A stretch of 64,000 nucleotides of DNA from Streptomyces sp. NBC_00523 (GCF_036346615.1 NZ_CP107836.1:5084001-5148000); one strand, 5' to 3'; positions 27,646 to 36,782 are shown, counted from the stretch's first letter. Made by a program: numbers and translations. Notes: a model not told the origin generated them from the letters alone.

Positions 27646-28746
27646 ATGAGCGAGCGAAGCGGGAGCAACGGCCGAATACGGGCCACCGGCAAACGCCGGA
27701 AGAAGCCGTCCCGCGGCCGCAGGGCCACGCGGATAGCCGTCTGGGGCCTGGCCGGCGCGGTCGTCGTGGGCGGAGCGGGCCTCGGTTACGCGTACGTCCA
27801 CCTCAACGGCAACCTCCAGGCCGTCGACATCAACACCGCGCTCGGCAAGGACCGCCCCGAGAACGTCGACAACGGCTCCGAGGACATCCTCGTCCTGGGG
27901 TCCGACTCCCGCTCCGGCGCGAACGGCAAGTACGGCGAGGACGGCGGAGGGGCCCGTTCCGACACCGCGATGGTCGTCCACGTCAACAAGGGGCACAAGA
28001 CCGCGAGTGTGGTCTCCATCCCGCGCGACACCCTCGTCACCCGGCCCGACTGCACCGGCGACGTCAGCGGTGATCCGGTGGCCGGGCAGCAGCGCGCCAT
28101 GTTCAACACGGCGTACGAGGTCGGCGGGCCGGCCTGCGCGGTGAAGACCGTGGAATCCATGTCCGGCATCCGCATGGACCACTACATCGAGGTCGACTTC
28201 ACCGGCTTCAAGAAGCTCATCGACAAGCTCGGCGGCGTCGAGATCACCACCACCAAGCCGATCGACGACCCCGACAGCCACCTGGACCTCCAGCCCGGCA
28301 CCCACACCCTGGACGGCGAGCAGTCCCTCGGCCTGGTCCGCACCCGGCACAGCGTCGGCGACGGCAGCGACCTCGGCCGCATCCAGCTCCAGCAGGCGTT
28401 CATCAAGGCGCTGATGCAGCAGGTCAAGAGCGTGGGCGTGTTCGACGGCACCAAGCTCTACGGGATCGCGGACACCGCCACCAAGGCGGTCACCACCGAC
28501 TCCGACCTCGGCTCGGTCACCAAGCTCGCCGGCTTCGCCAAGGGCCTCAAGGGCCTCGGCTCCGACAACGTGAACATGGTGACCCTGCCCGTCCAGTACG
28601 ACCCCGCCGACCCCAACCGCGTCGTCCCGCTGGAGAAGGCCGACCAGCAGGTCTGGGACGCCCTGAACGCCGACAAGCCGGTCCCCGCATCGGCGACGAA
28701 GCAGTCGGCCGGCGACAAGGGCGACGCGGGCAAGATCGTCCGGTGA
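27646..28746 (+). CDS. LCP-family (LytR-CpsA-Psr) cell-wall glycopolymer ligase
   Basis: Membrane-anchored enzyme of 366 aa that transfers teichoic-acid-like or other glycopolymers from lipid carriers to peptidoglycan. A basic cytosolic start (residues 1-28) precedes one membrane helix (30-50) and the extracellular LCP domain with its conserved pieces: 'ILVLGSDSR', 'RSDTAMVVHV', 'VSIPRDT' and the basic 'RTRHSVGDGSDLGRIQLQQ' segment that binds the lipid pyrophosphate. ATG with a GAGGGAG site. Own transcript, between the rho terminator and its own terminator. Confidence 0.93.
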   Translation: MSERSGSNGRIRATGKRRKKPSRGRRATRIAVWGLAGAVVVGGAGLGYAYVHLNGNLQAVDINTALGKDRPENVDNGSEDILVLGSDSRSGANGKYGEDGGGARSDTAMVVHVNKGHKTASVVSIPRDTLVTRPDCTGDVSGDPVAGQQRAMFNTAYEVGGPACAVKTVESMSGIRMDHYIEVDFTGFKKLIDKLGGVEITTTKPIDDPDSHLDLQPGTHTLDGEQSLGLVRTRHSVGDGSDLGRIQLQQAFIKALMQQVKSVGVFDGTKLYGIADTATKAVTTDSDLGSVTKLAGFAKGLKGLGSDNVNMVTLPVQYDPADPNRVVPLEKADQQVWDALNADKPVPASATKQSAGDKGDAGKIVR

Positions 28747-28750
28747 CCCG

Positions 28751-28774
28751 TCCCCCCGGTCGTGTACGGGGGGA
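28751..28774 (+). terminator. Terminator of the LCP gene, overlapping the rpmE promoter
   Basis: A perfect 8-bp stem TCCCCCCG/CGGGGGGA (28751-28758, 28767-28774) starts 4 nt after the LCP stop codon. Its 3' arm shares bases with the GGGAAT element of the next promoter. Confidence 0.7.
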
Positions 28775-28797
28775 ATACCCGGCCGTCCACCCTGGTT
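28771..28797 (+). promoter_or_regulatory. Sigma-R-type promoter of rpmE
   Basis: GGGAAT (28771-28776), exactly 18 bp, then GTT (28795-28797) matches the consensus of the thiol-stress sigma factor SigR. rpmE of S. coelicolor is a described SigR target, and the zinc-binding, cysteine-containing protein encoded here fits that regulation. Confidence 0.75.
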
Positions 28798-28901
28798 TTG
28801 GGAGATACGGCCGGTCCTGGCAGACTGGTACGTCGGCCCCGGTTCACGGACGCGCAATCCGCGCGTACGACCCGGTGCCCTCCCGAACCTAGGAGACACC
28901 C

Positions 28902-29126
28902 TTGAAGCGCGACATCCACCCCCAGTACGTCGAGACGCAGGTCAGCTGCACCTGTGGCGCGTCGTTCACCACCCGCTCCACGCTGGACAGCGGCACCATC
29001 CGTGCCGAGGTCTGCTCCGAGTGCCACCCGTTCTACACGGGCAAGCAGAAGATCCTCGACACCGGTGGCCGTGTGGCCCGCTTCGAGGCCCGCTTCGGCA
29101 AGGGCGCCAAGGCCGCCGGCAAGTAG
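28902..29126 (+). CDS. rpmE: Ribosomal protein bL31, zinc-binding (C+) form
   Basis: Protein of the large ribosomal subunit and intersubunit bridge, 74 aa. Four cysteines ('SCTCGA' and 'VCSEC') make the zinc site that marks the C+ paralogue; a cysteine-free copy usually exists elsewhere for zinc shortage. Oxidative release of this zinc links the protein to thiol stress, consistent with the SigR-type promoter 105 bp upstream. TTG start with AGGAG 7 nt before it. Confidence 0.96.
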   Translation: MKRDIHPQYVETQVSCTCGASFTTRSTLDSGTIRAEVCSECHPFYTGKQKILDTGGRVARFEARFGKGAKAAGK

Positions 29127-29166
29127 CGAGCCGTCCGCGCCGGTCCGCGGTGCCCTCTTCCCGGGG

Positions 29167-29188
29167 GCGCCGTGGCCGGCGTTTTTTT
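29167..29188 (+). terminator. Intrinsic terminator with a T-tract after rpmE
   Basis: CGCCG-TGGC-CGGCG (29168-29181) is followed directly by seven Ts (29182-29188). A classical terminator with a T run this long is uncommon in so GC-rich a genome. Confidence 0.85.
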
Positions 29189-29277
29189 CCGGTCCGGGCA
29201 CGGGGTCTCCGTATCCCGGCCCCGGCAGGCACCCACCGGCCGGCAGGCACGACGAGCGAAGGAACCAGGAGCCCGAG

Positions 29278-30354
29278 ATGTTCGAGGCGGTCGAGGAACT
29301 GATCGGTGAGCACGCCGATCTCGAGAAGCAGCTCGCCGACCCCGCGGTCCACGCCGACCAGGGCAACGCGCGCAAGCTCAACAAGCGCTACGCGGAGCTG
29401 AGCCCGATCGTCGCGACGTACCGCTCCTGGAAGCAGTCCGGTGACGACATCGAGACCGCCCGCGAGTTCGCCGCCGACGACCCCGACTTCGCCGCCGAGG
29501 TCAAGGAGCTGGAGCAGCAGCGCGAGGAGCTCACCGAGAAGCTCCGCCTCCTGCTCGTCCCCCGGGACCCCAGCGACGACAAGGACGTGCTCCTGGAGAT
29601 CAAGGCCGGGGCGGGCGGCGACGAGTCCGCGCTGTTCGCCGGCGACCTCCTGCGCATGTACCTGCGCTACGCCGAGCGCGTCGGCTGGAAGACCGAGATC
29701 ATCGACTCCACCGAGTCCGAGCTCGGCGGCTACAAGGACGTCCAGGTCGCCGTGAAGACCAAGGGCGGCAACGGGGCCACCGAACCCGGCCAGGGCGTCT
29801 GGGCCCGGATGAAGTACGAGGGCGGGGTGCACCGCGTGCAGCGCGTGCCCTCCACCGAGTCCCAGGGCCGCATCCACACCTCCGCCGCCGGTGTCCTCGT
29901 GACGCCCGAGGCCGAGGAGGTCGACGTCGAGATCCACGCCAACGACCTCCGCATCGACGTCTACCGCTCGTCAGGACCCGGGGGCCAGTCCGTCAACACG
30001 ACCGACTCCGCCGTCCGCATCACGCACCTGCCGACCGGCGTCGTCGCCTCCTGCCAGAACGAGAAGAGCCAGCTCCAGAACAAGGAGCAGGCCATGCGCA
30101 TCCTGCGCTCCCGGCTCCTCGCCGCCGCCCAGGAGGCCGCCGAGCAGGAGGCTTCGGACGTACGTCGCAGCCAGGTGCGTACGGTCGACCGTTCCGAGAA
30201 GATCCGGACGTACAACTTCCCGGAAAACCGGATCTCGGACCACCGCGTCGGCTTCAAGGCGTACAACTTGGACCAGGTGCTCGACGGGGACCTGGACGCG
30301 GTGATCCAGGCGTGCGTCGACGCCGACTCCGCCGCCAAGCTGGCCGCCGCCTGA
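29278..30354 (+). CDS. prfA: Peptide chain release factor 1
   Basis: Recognises UAA and UAG stop codons and triggers peptide release; 358 aa. The 'GGQ' catalytic loop is in 'SSGPGGQSVNTTDSAVRI', and the stop-codon reading tripeptide region is 'RVPSTESQGRIHTSA', so PST stands where E. coli RF1 has PAT. ATG at 29278, with AGGAG about 13 nt upstream. It is followed 48 nt later by prmC, which methylates the glutamine of GGQ, a widely conserved pair. Confidence 0.97.
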   Translation: MFEAVEELIGEHADLEKQLADPAVHADQGNARKLNKRYAELSPIVATYRSWKQSGDDIETAREFAADDPDFAAEVKELEQQREELTEKLRLLLVPRDPSDDKDVLLEIKAGAGGDESALFAGDLLRMYLRYAERVGWKTEIIDSTESELGGYKDVQVAVKTKGGNGATEPGQGVWARMKYEGGVHRVQRVPSTESQGRIHTSAAGVLVTPEAEEVDVEIHANDLRIDVYRSSGPGGQSVNTTDSAVRITHLPTGVVASCQNEKSQLQNKEQAMRILRSRLLAAAQEAAEQEASDVRRSQVRTVDRSEKIRTYNFPENRISDHRVGFKAYNLDQVLDGDLDAVIQACVDADSAAKLAAA

Positions 30355-30402
30355 GCCCACCACCCGCCCCGCCCCGCTCGTGAACCCGTACGGAGAACCG
30401 CG

Positions 30403-31248
30403 ATGAACCTGCTGCTCGCCGAGGTGGCCCAGGCCACCCAGCGGCTGGCCGACGCCGGTGTTCCCTCACCGAGATTCGATGCCGAGGAACTTGCCGCCTT
30501 CGTCCACGGCGTCAAGCGGGGCGAGCTGCACAACGTGCCGGACGCCGACTTCGACGCCCGCTACTGGGAGACCATCGCCCGCCGCGAGGCCCGCGAACCC
30601 CTCCAGCACATCACCGGACGCGCCTTCTTCCGCTACCTGGAGCTCCAGGTCGGGCCCGGCGTCTTCGTGCCCCGCCCGGAGACCGAGTCGGTCGTCGGCT
30701 GGGCCATAGACGCCGTCCGCGCGATGGACGTCGTGGAGCCGCTGATCGTGGACCTGTGCACCGGCTCCGGCGCCATCGCCCTCGCCATGGCCCAGGAGGT
30801 CCCGCGCTCCCGCGTGCACGCCGTGGAGCTCTCCGAGGACGCCCTGAAGTGGACCCGGAAGAACGCCGAGAACTCCCGCGTCACCGTCCACCGCGGCGAC
30901 GCGCTCACCGCCCTGCCCGAGCTGGACGGCCAGGTCGACCTGGTCATCTCCAACCCGCCGTACATCCCGCTCACCGAGTGGGAGTACGTGGCGCCCGAGG
31001 CGCGCGACCACGATCCCGAGATGGCGCTGTTCTCCGGCGAGGACGGCCTCGACACCATCCGGGGCATCGAGCGCACCGCGCACCGCCTGCTCCGCCCCGG
31101 CGGCCTCGTCGTCATCGAGCACGCCGACACCCAGGGCGGCCAGGTGCCCTGGATCTTCACCGAGGAACGGGGCTGGGCCGACGCGGCCGACCACCCCGAC
31201 CTCAACCGGCGACCCCGGTTCGCCACCGCCCGCAAGGCGATGCCGTGA
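30403..31248 (+). CDS. prmC: Release-factor glutamine N5-methyltransferase
   Basis: SAM-dependent enzyme of 281 aa that methylates the GGQ glutamine of RF1 and RF2. The N-terminal helical substrate-binding domain is at 1-75; the Rossmann domain shows 'DLCTGSGAIALAMA' for SAM and the signature 'NPPYIP' for the amide target. ATG with a GGAGA site. Its place after prfA supports the assignment. Confidence 0.95.
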   Translation: MNLLLAEVAQATQRLADAGVPSPRFDAEELAAFVHGVKRGELHNVPDADFDARYWETIARREAREPLQHITGRAFFRYLELQVGPGVFVPRPETESVVGWAIDAVRAMDVVEPLIVDLCTGSGAIALAMAQEVPRSRVHAVELSEDALKWTRKNAENSRVTVHRGDALTALPELDGQVDLVISNPPYIPLTEWEYVAPEARDHDPEMALFSGEDGLDTIRGIERTAHRLLRPGGLVVIEHADTQGGQVPWIFTEERGWADAADHPDLNRRPRFATARKAMP

Positions 31249-31294
31249 CCCGCGCCCCGCACCCCTACCCGTACATGCTTGAGGAGGCCGGCTG

Positions 31295-31942
31295 ATGGCA
31301 CGGCGATACGACTGCAACGACGCGACCGACCGCACGACGGGGCTGCGCGAAGCCGCGTCGGCCGTCCGCCGCGGCGAGCTCGTCGTGCTGCCCACCGACA
31401 CCGTGTACGGGATCGGCGCGGACGCCTTCGCCTCCGAGGCGGTCGGCGACCTCCTGGAGGCCAAGGGCCGGGGCCGCAACATGCCCTCGCCGGTCCTCAT
31501 CGGCTCCCCGAACACCCTGCACGGCCTGGTCACCGACTTCTCCGAACAGGCGTGGGAGCTGGTCGACGCGTTCTGGCCGGGCGCCCTGACCCTGGTCGCC
31601 AAGCACCAGCCGTCGCTCCAGTGGGACCTCGGGGACACCCGGGGCACCGTCGCCGTCCGGATGCCGCTGCACCCGGTCGCCATCGAGCTCCTCACCGAGG
31701 TCGGCCCGATGGCCGTCTCCAGCGCCAACCTGACCGGCCACCCCTCGCCGGAGGACTGCGACGCGGCCCAGGAGATGCTCGGCGACTCCGTCTCCGTCTA
31801 CCTCGACGGCGGCCCGACCCCCGGCATCGTGCCCTCCTCCATCGTGGACGTCACCGGCAAGGTGCCCGTCCTGCTGCGCGCCGGAGCGATCTCGGCGGAG
31901 GAGCTGCGCAAGGTGGTCCCCGACCTCGAGGTGGCCAATTGA
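31295..31942 (+). CDS. Sua5/YciO/YrdC-type threonylcarbamoyl-AMP synthase
   Basis: Makes L-threonylcarbamoyl-AMP for the t6A base of ANN-decoding tRNAs; 215 aa, the short YrdC-like form without a C-terminal Sua5 domain. The pocket motifs 'PTDTVYGIGADA' and 'SSANLTG' are present. ATG with a GAGGAGG site. Its TGA stop overlaps the TTG start of the phosphatase-like gene, a coupling also typical of Gram-positive sua5/ywlC-ywlE neighbourhoods. Confidence 0.94.
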   Translation: MARRYDCNDATDRTTGLREAASAVRRGELVVLPTDTVYGIGADAFASEAVGDLLEAKGRGRNMPSPVLIGSPNTLHGLVTDFSEQAWELVDAFWPGALTLVAKHQPSLQWDLGDTRGTVAVRMPLHPVAIELLTEVGPMAVSSANLTGHPSPEDCDAAQEMLGDSVSVYLDGGPTPGIVPSSIVDVTGKVPVLLRAGAISAEELRKVVPDLEVAN

Positions 31943-32580
31943 CCGCCCCCGAGGGGCGTGGCATAGCGGGGCGGCCCGACACTTTCCGCATCCTCCACGT
32001 CAGCACCGGCAACGTCTGCCGCTCGCCGATCACCGAGCGGCTGACCCGGCACGCCCTGGTGCACCGGCTCGGGGACCCGCTCCAGGGCGGGCTGATCGTG
32101 GAGAGCGCCGGGACCTGGGGTCATGAGGGCGCCCCGATGGAGGCCAACGCCGAAGTGGTCCTCGCCGACTTCGGCGCCGACGCCACCGGCTTCACCGGCC
32201 GTGAGCTGCTGGACGAGCATGTGATCCGTGCCGACCTCGTGCTCACGGCCACCCGCGACCACCGCGCCCAGGTCATCTCCATGGGCCACTCGGCCGGGCT
32301 GCGCACCTTCACGCTGAAGGAGTTCACCAGGCTGGTGCGGGCCATAGACCCGGCCACCCTGCCCGACGCCCGTGAGGAGGGCGTGGTCGAGCGTGCCCGC
32401 GCCCTGGTCCGGGCCGCCGCGGCACTGCGCGGCTGGCTGCTGGCCCCGACCCCGGACGCGGACGAGGTCCACGACCCGTACGGCGCCCCGATCACCTTCT
32501 TCCGGTCCATCGGCGACGAGATCAGTCAGGCCCTGGACCCGGTCGTCACCGCGCTGACCGGCGTCTCCGCGCCCCACTGA
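31939..32580 (+). CDS. Low-molecular-weight phosphatase homologue lacking the catalytic cysteine
   Basis: A 213-aa relative of LMW protein-tyrosine/arginine phosphatases. The P-loop reads 'HVSTGNVCRSP' where active members have 'VCxGNxCRSP': the CX5R nucleophile is Ser (codon AGC), while the Arg, the second Cys and the late 'DPYG' acid loop are kept. Phosphatase activity by the usual mechanism is therefore not expected; phosphoprotein binding is possible. The TTG start overlaps the Sua5 stop (TTGA). The protein is longer than the about 150-aa family norm, through an N-terminal extension and a C-terminal helix pair. Confidence 0.85.
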   Translation: MTAPEGRGIAGRPDTFRILHVSTGNVCRSPITERLTRHALVHRLGDPLQGGLIVESAGTWGHEGAPMEANAEVVLADFGADATGFTGRELLDEHVIRADLVLTATRDHRAQVISMGHSAGLRTFTLKEFTRLVRAIDPATLPDAREEGVVERARALVRAAAALRGWLLAPTPDADEVHDPYGAPITFFRSIGDEISQALDPVVTALTGVSAPH

Positions 32581-32727
32581 CCCTGCGGCGGGCTTCCTGC
32601 GGGGGCCCTCGATGATCTTCCCGAGCGGTGTCGTGCAACCATCGCGGACAGCTTCGTGTCCTCAACCATGGGACCTGTCTAGTTAAGGTGTGGGCTGAGA
32701 TGGCCGGCGATATCTGTGGGGCAGCCC

Positions 32728-34137
32728 GTGCGTGATTACCTGCTGACACTCTGTGTCACGGCCGCTGTGACCTACTTGCTCACCGGTCCGGTGCGCAAGT
32801 TCGCCATCGCGGTCGGGGCGATGCCCGCGATCCGCGCGCGCGACGTCCACCGCGAACCGACCCCGAGGCTCGGCGGCATCGCCATGTTCGGCGGGCTGTG
32901 CGCGGGGCTCATCGTCGCCAACCACCTGGCCAACCTCGACGGGGTCTTCGAGCTCTCCAGCGAACCGAGGGCGCTGCTCTCCGGGGCGGCGCTGATCTGG
33001 CTCATCGGGGTCCTCGACGACAAGTTCGAGATCGACGCCCTGATCAAGCTCGGCGGGCAGATGCTCGCCGCCGCCGTCATGGTCCTCCAGGGCCTCACGA
33101 TCCTGTGGCTGCCGATCCCGGGCGTCGGCACGGTGGCCCTCACCCCGTGGCAGGGCACGCTGCTCACCGTGGCGCTGGTCGTCATCACGATCAACGCCGT
33201 CAACTTCGTGGACGGCCTGGACGGGCTCGCGGCCGGCATGGTCCTCATCGCCGCCGCCGCGTTCTTCCTGTACACCTACCGCCTCTGGTACGGGCACACC
33301 ATCGAGGCCGCCGCCCCGGCGACGCTGTTCGCGGCGATCCTGATGGGCATGTGCCTCGGCTTCCTGCCGCACAACATGCACCCCGCGCGGATCTTCATGG
33401 GCGACTCGGGTTCGATGCTCATCGGCCTGGTGCTCGCGGCCGGCGCGATCTCGGTGACCGGGCAGGTCGACCCGGACACCATGAAGATCTTCGAGGGCAG
33501 TGAGCGCCAGGCGACCCACGCGATGCTCCCGGTCTTCATCCCGCTGCTGCTGCCGCTGACCATCATCGCGATCCCGGCGGCGGACCTGGTGCTGGCGATC
33601 GTCCGGCGCACCTGGAACGGCCAGTCGCCGTTCGCGGCGGACCGGGGCCACCTGCACCACCGGCTGCTCAACATCGGCCACTCGCACAGCCGGTCGGTGC
33701 TGATCATGTACTTCTGGTCGGCGCTGATCGCGTTCGGCGCGGTGGGCTACTCGGTGCACTCGACGTCCCTGTGGATCGTGATCGTGATCGTGGGGCTGAG
33801 CGCGCTCGGACTGATCCTGCTACTGATGCCCCGGTTCACCCCGCGCGCCCCGCGCTGGGCGGAACGCTTCGTGCCGCCGCGCTACCGCCGCAGACGGCGT
33901 CTGCCGGAGGGGCCGGGTGCCGCCGCGTCGGAGGAGGCCGCGGAGGGCCAACAGGAGGCCGTGGACGGCCAGATGGGGACGGATGGGGCCGAGGGGGCCG
34001 GAGGTGCGGCAGAGGCGCGTGAGTCGGCTGCCGGGGCTCCCGTCGCCGCGGGCGTCTCGGGCGTCAACGGGGCGACCGCGATCGGCCACCGTTCGCGTAC
34101 GACCGACCGTCGGGCGGCCGGTTCCACCCGTCACTGA
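32728..34137 (+). CDS. WecA/MraY-family undecaprenyl-phosphate sugar-phosphate transferase
   Basis: Polytopic membrane enzyme of 469 aa that links a sugar-1-phosphate (commonly GlcNAc-1-P) to undecaprenyl phosphate, the first step of wall glycopolymer synthesis. The catalytic motifs are clear: 'LDDKFEIDALIKLGGQ', 'NFVDGLDGLAAG', 'FMGDSGSMLIG' and the cytosolic 'HLHHRL'. The last 100 residues are a polar Ala/Glu/Gly tail not needed by the family. GTG at 32728 was chosen, 6 nt after GGGG; an in-frame GTG at 32716 would add four residues. It may supply the polymer that LCP proteins attach. Confidence 0.92.
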   Translation: MRDYLLTLCVTAAVTYLLTGPVRKFAIAVGAMPAIRARDVHREPTPRLGGIAMFGGLCAGLIVANHLANLDGVFELSSEPRALLSGAALIWLIGVLDDKFEIDALIKLGGQMLAAAVMVLQGLTILWLPIPGVGTVALTPWQGTLLTVALVVITINAVNFVDGLDGLAAGMVLIAAAAFFLYTYRLWYGHTIEAAAPATLFAAILMGMCLGFLPHNMHPARIFMGDSGSMLIGLVLAAGAISVTGQVDPDTMKIFEGSERQATHAMLPVFIPLLLPLTIIAIPAADLVLAIVRRTWNGQSPFAADRGHLHHRLLNIGHSHSRSVLIMYFWSALIAFGAVGYSVHSTSLWIVIVIVGLSALGLILLLMPRFTPRAPRWAERFVPPRYRRRRRLPEGPGAAASEEAAEGQQEAVDGQMGTDGAEGAGGAAEARESAAGAPVAAGVSGVNGATAIGHRSRTTDRRAAGSTRH

Positions 34138-34397
34138 ATCGGGCAGTGGCGCCCATTAGCAGACAAAGTGACGCCGTGCCCCGCTCACGCGTGCTCGTTA
34201 GCCCTCACGTGTGACAGCAAGCACACTTTCTAGGTAAAGACCTCATCAAATAGTTTGTGATACCGTTCACGAAGCCCGGTGACAGAGCCGAAGGACCTGA
34301 TGTAGCACGGTCCATCGGCCCGAGGCATCGACTCGGACCGGGCCTACGCTCGTCCATGACGACACACTGCCCACCCCCTGCAAGCGGAGCTGCCGCC

Positions 34398-34835
34398 ATG
34401 CCGTCCAACGACGTCCGGACTCTCCTCCAGACCGCCGTACCCACCGCTGTCGCCGGCGCCGTAGCCGCCGCGATCAGCGCTGGCGTCGCCGGTGGCAAGG
34501 GAGCCCTGGGCGCGATCGTGGGGACGGTCGTGGTCATCCTCTTCATGGGGATCGGACTTCTGGTCCTGCAACGGACCGCGAGGTCCATGCCCCACCTGTT
34601 CCAGGCGATGGGGCTCGCGCTCTACACGGCACAGCTCCTGCTGCTGTTCATCTTCGTCGCCGTATTCAAGAACACCTCGCTGTTCAACCCGAAGGCGTTC
34701 GCGATCACCCTGGTCGCGACCACCCTCGTGTGGATCGGCGCACAGGCGCGTGCGCACATGAAGGCGAAGATCCTTTACGTGGAACCCGAATCCGAGAAGG
34801 CCGACAAGGCCGGGAAACCGGGGTCCGACGCGTGA
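34398..34835 (+). CDS. atpI: ATP synthase assembly protein I
   Basis: Small membrane protein of about 145 aa with four hydrophobic helices and a polar C-tail; AtpI helps assemble the c-ring. First gene of the atp operon. Start is uncertain: this ATG has a modest GCGGAG site, but an in-frame ATG at 34356 lies 5 nt after a TACGCT -10 box (34345-34350), which would make a leaderless 159-aa form. The region 34138-34355 carries the operon promoter. Confidence 0.85.
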   Translation: MPSNDVRTLLQTAVPTAVAGAVAAAISAGVAGGKGALGAIVGTVVVILFMGIGLLVLQRTARSMPHLFQAMGLALYTAQLLLLFIFVAVFKNTSLFNPKAFAITLVATTLVWIGAQARAHMKAKILYVEPESEKADKAGKPGSDA

Positions 34836-35061
34836 AGGGTAGGGGCGGAATAAGTGCGGGGTCAGGACCCTGCTATCGTCCGGTTCCAACTGCGGCACTG
34901 CGGGCGCGTGCATGTGAGCTGACGCCTGCTCGATCGCGAGGCTCACATGCCTGACTGCCGCTCACACATCCGAAACACCAGTCCAGTGCCGAACCGCGGC
35001 TGCGCGCCGCGCCGACACAACGAGGTTGCCGTACCTATGCGCCACGCTGAAGGAGCCCGCG

Positions 35062-35883
35062 GTGAGTGCTGACCCGACACAGGTGCTCGCCTTCGAGACC
35101 GATTGCCACCTCTTCGACGGTTGTGGCTTTCCGGCACCCGGCCTGCACTCGTTCCTGTTCGAGCCCCTCTGGGGCGACGCGGACAGCAACTTGTACTTCA
35201 ACAAGACGATGCTGCTGGCCCTGCTCGGCTCGGTGATCATCGTGGGCTTCTTCTGGGCCGCCTTCCGCAAGCCGAAGTTGGTGCCCGGCAAGCTCCAGAT
35301 GACGGCCGAGGCCGGATACGACTTCATCCGCCGCGGCATCGTCTACGAGACGATCGGCAAGCGCGACGGCGAGAAGTACGTCCCGCTGATGGTCTCCCTG
35401 TTCTTCGTCATCTGGATGATGAACCTCTGGTCCATCATCCCGATTGCCCAGTTCCCCGTGACGGCGATCATTTCGTACCCGGCGGTCCTCGCCGGAATCG
35501 TCTACCTGCTCTGGGTCGGTCTGACCTTCAAGAAGCACGGGTTCGTCGGCGCCCTCAAGAACTTCACGGGCTACGACAAGAACCTCGGCGGGGTCCTGCC
35601 GCTCTCGATGACCATCGAGTTCTTCTCGAACCTCCTGGTCCGGCCGTTCACGCACGCGGTCCGACTCTTCGCCAACATGTTCGCGGGCCACACGCTCCTG
35701 CTGCTCTTCACGATCGCCAGCTGGTACATGCTCAACGGCATCGGCATCGCCTACGCGGGCGTGTCGTTCGTGATGGTCCTCGTGATGACGGCCTTCGAAC
35801 TCTTCATCCAGGCTGTTCAGGCTTACGTCTTCGTGCTGCTGGCCTGCAGCTACATCCAGGGCGCTCTCGCCAAGGGCCACTGA
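35062..35883 (+). CDS. atpB: ATP synthase F0 subunit a
   Basis: Proton-channel stator subunit of 273 aa. The essential arginine is in 'FTHAVRLFANMFAGH' and the last helices carry 'FELFIQAVQAYVFVLLACSYI'. GTG start with AAGGAG 6 nt upstream. It is 226 nt after atpI, so an extra promoter or processing site between them is possible. Confidence 0.97.
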   Translation: MSADPTQVLAFETDCHLFDGCGFPAPGLHSFLFEPLWGDADSNLYFNKTMLLALLGSVIIVGFFWAAFRKPKLVPGKLQMTAEAGYDFIRRGIVYETIGKRDGEKYVPLMVSLFFVIWMMNLWSIIPIAQFPVTAIISYPAVLAGIVYLLWVGLTFKKHGFVGALKNFTGYDKNLGGVLPLSMTIEFFSNLLVRPFTHAVRLFANMFAGHTLLLLFTIASWYMLNGIGIAYAGVSFVMVLVMTAFELFIQAVQAYVFVLLACSYIQGALAKGH

Positions 35884-35950
35884 GCACCCCACTCCTGAAG
35901 CACCCGGTGGCCAACCCCCACCGGACATTGAAAGAGAAGGAAGAACCGGC

Positions 35951-36199
35951 ATGTCCGCTCTCCAGACCCTCGCCGCCGGCGTCGAAATCAAGGGCAACCT
36001 CGGCTCGATCGGTTACGGCCTCGCCGCGATCGGCCCCGGCGTCGGCATCGGCATCATCTTCGGTAACGGCACCCAGGCGCTCGCCCGTCAGCCCGAGGCT
36101 GCCGGTCTCATCCGCGCCAACCAGATTCTCGGCTTCGCCTTCTGTGAGGCGCTCGCCCTGATCGGTCTGGTCATGCCGTTCGTCTACCCGACCGCCTGA
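35951..36199 (+). CDS. atpE: ATP synthase F0 subunit c
   Basis: Proteolipid of 82 aa that forms the rotor ring. Two helices flank the polar loop 'ARQPEAAG'. The ion-binding carboxylate is Glu66 in 'FAFCEALAL', with no extra sodium-site residues, so proton coupling is expected. ATG with a GAAGGAAG site. Confidence 0.97.
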   Translation: MSALQTLAAGVEIKGNLGSIGYGLAAIGPGVGIGIIFGNGTQALARQPEAAGLIRANQILGFAFCEALALIGLVMPFVYPTA

Positions 36200-36236
36200 C
36201 CGGTCGCGAACAGCCCATTCGACGGAAGGCACTGAC

Positions 36237-36782
36237 GTGAACCCCCTGGTTCAGCTCGCGGCGGAGGAGCAGGAAAACCCGCTCATTCCGCCGATCCCTG
36301 AGCTCGTCATTGGCCTCATCGCTTTCGTCATCGTCTTCGGCTTCCTCGCCAAGAAGCTCCTCCCGAACATCAACAAGGTTCTGGAAGAGCGCCGCGAGGC
36401 CATCGAAGGCGGTATCGAGAAGGCCGATGCGGCCCAGACCGAGGCCCAGAGCGTTCTTGAGCAGTACAAGGCTCAGCTCGCCGAGGCCCGCCACGAAGCC
36501 GCTCGCATGCGCCAGGAGGCGCAGGAGCAGGGCGCCGTGATCCTGCAGGAAATGCGTGCAGAGGGCCAGCGCCAGCGCGACGAGATCGTCGCCGCCGGCC
36601 ACGCCCAGATCGAGGCCGACCGCAAGGCCGCCGCCGCCGCGCTGCGCCAGGACGTGGGCAAGCTCGCCACCGCCCTGGCCGGCAAGCTCGTCGGTGAGTC
36701 CCTGGAGGACCACGCCCGGCAGAGTGGCACCGTCGACCGCTTCCTCGACGAGCTCGAAGCGAAGGCCGAGGCCGTCCGATGA
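36237..36782 (+). CDS. atpF: ATP synthase F0 subunit b
   Basis: Peripheral stalk subunit of 181 aa: one N-terminal membrane helix (about 22-42) and a long charged coiled coil. GTG start with a GGAAGG site. Its stop overlaps the atpH start (ATGA). Confidence 0.96.
   Translation: MNPLVQLAAEEQENPLIPPIPELVIGLIAFVIVFGFLAKKLLPNINKVLEERREAIEGGIEKADAAQTEAQSVLEQYKAQLAEARHEAARMRQEAQEQGAVILQEMRAEGQRQRDEIVAAGHAQIEADRKAAAAALRQDVGKLATALAGKLVGESLEDHARQSGTVDRFLDELEAKAEAVR

Noticed and set aside
32581..32727. A short gene between the phosphatase homologue and the WecA-like gene
   Set aside because: No open frame with a ribosome site; the stretch looks like promoter sequence (CTAGTTAAGG near 32679).
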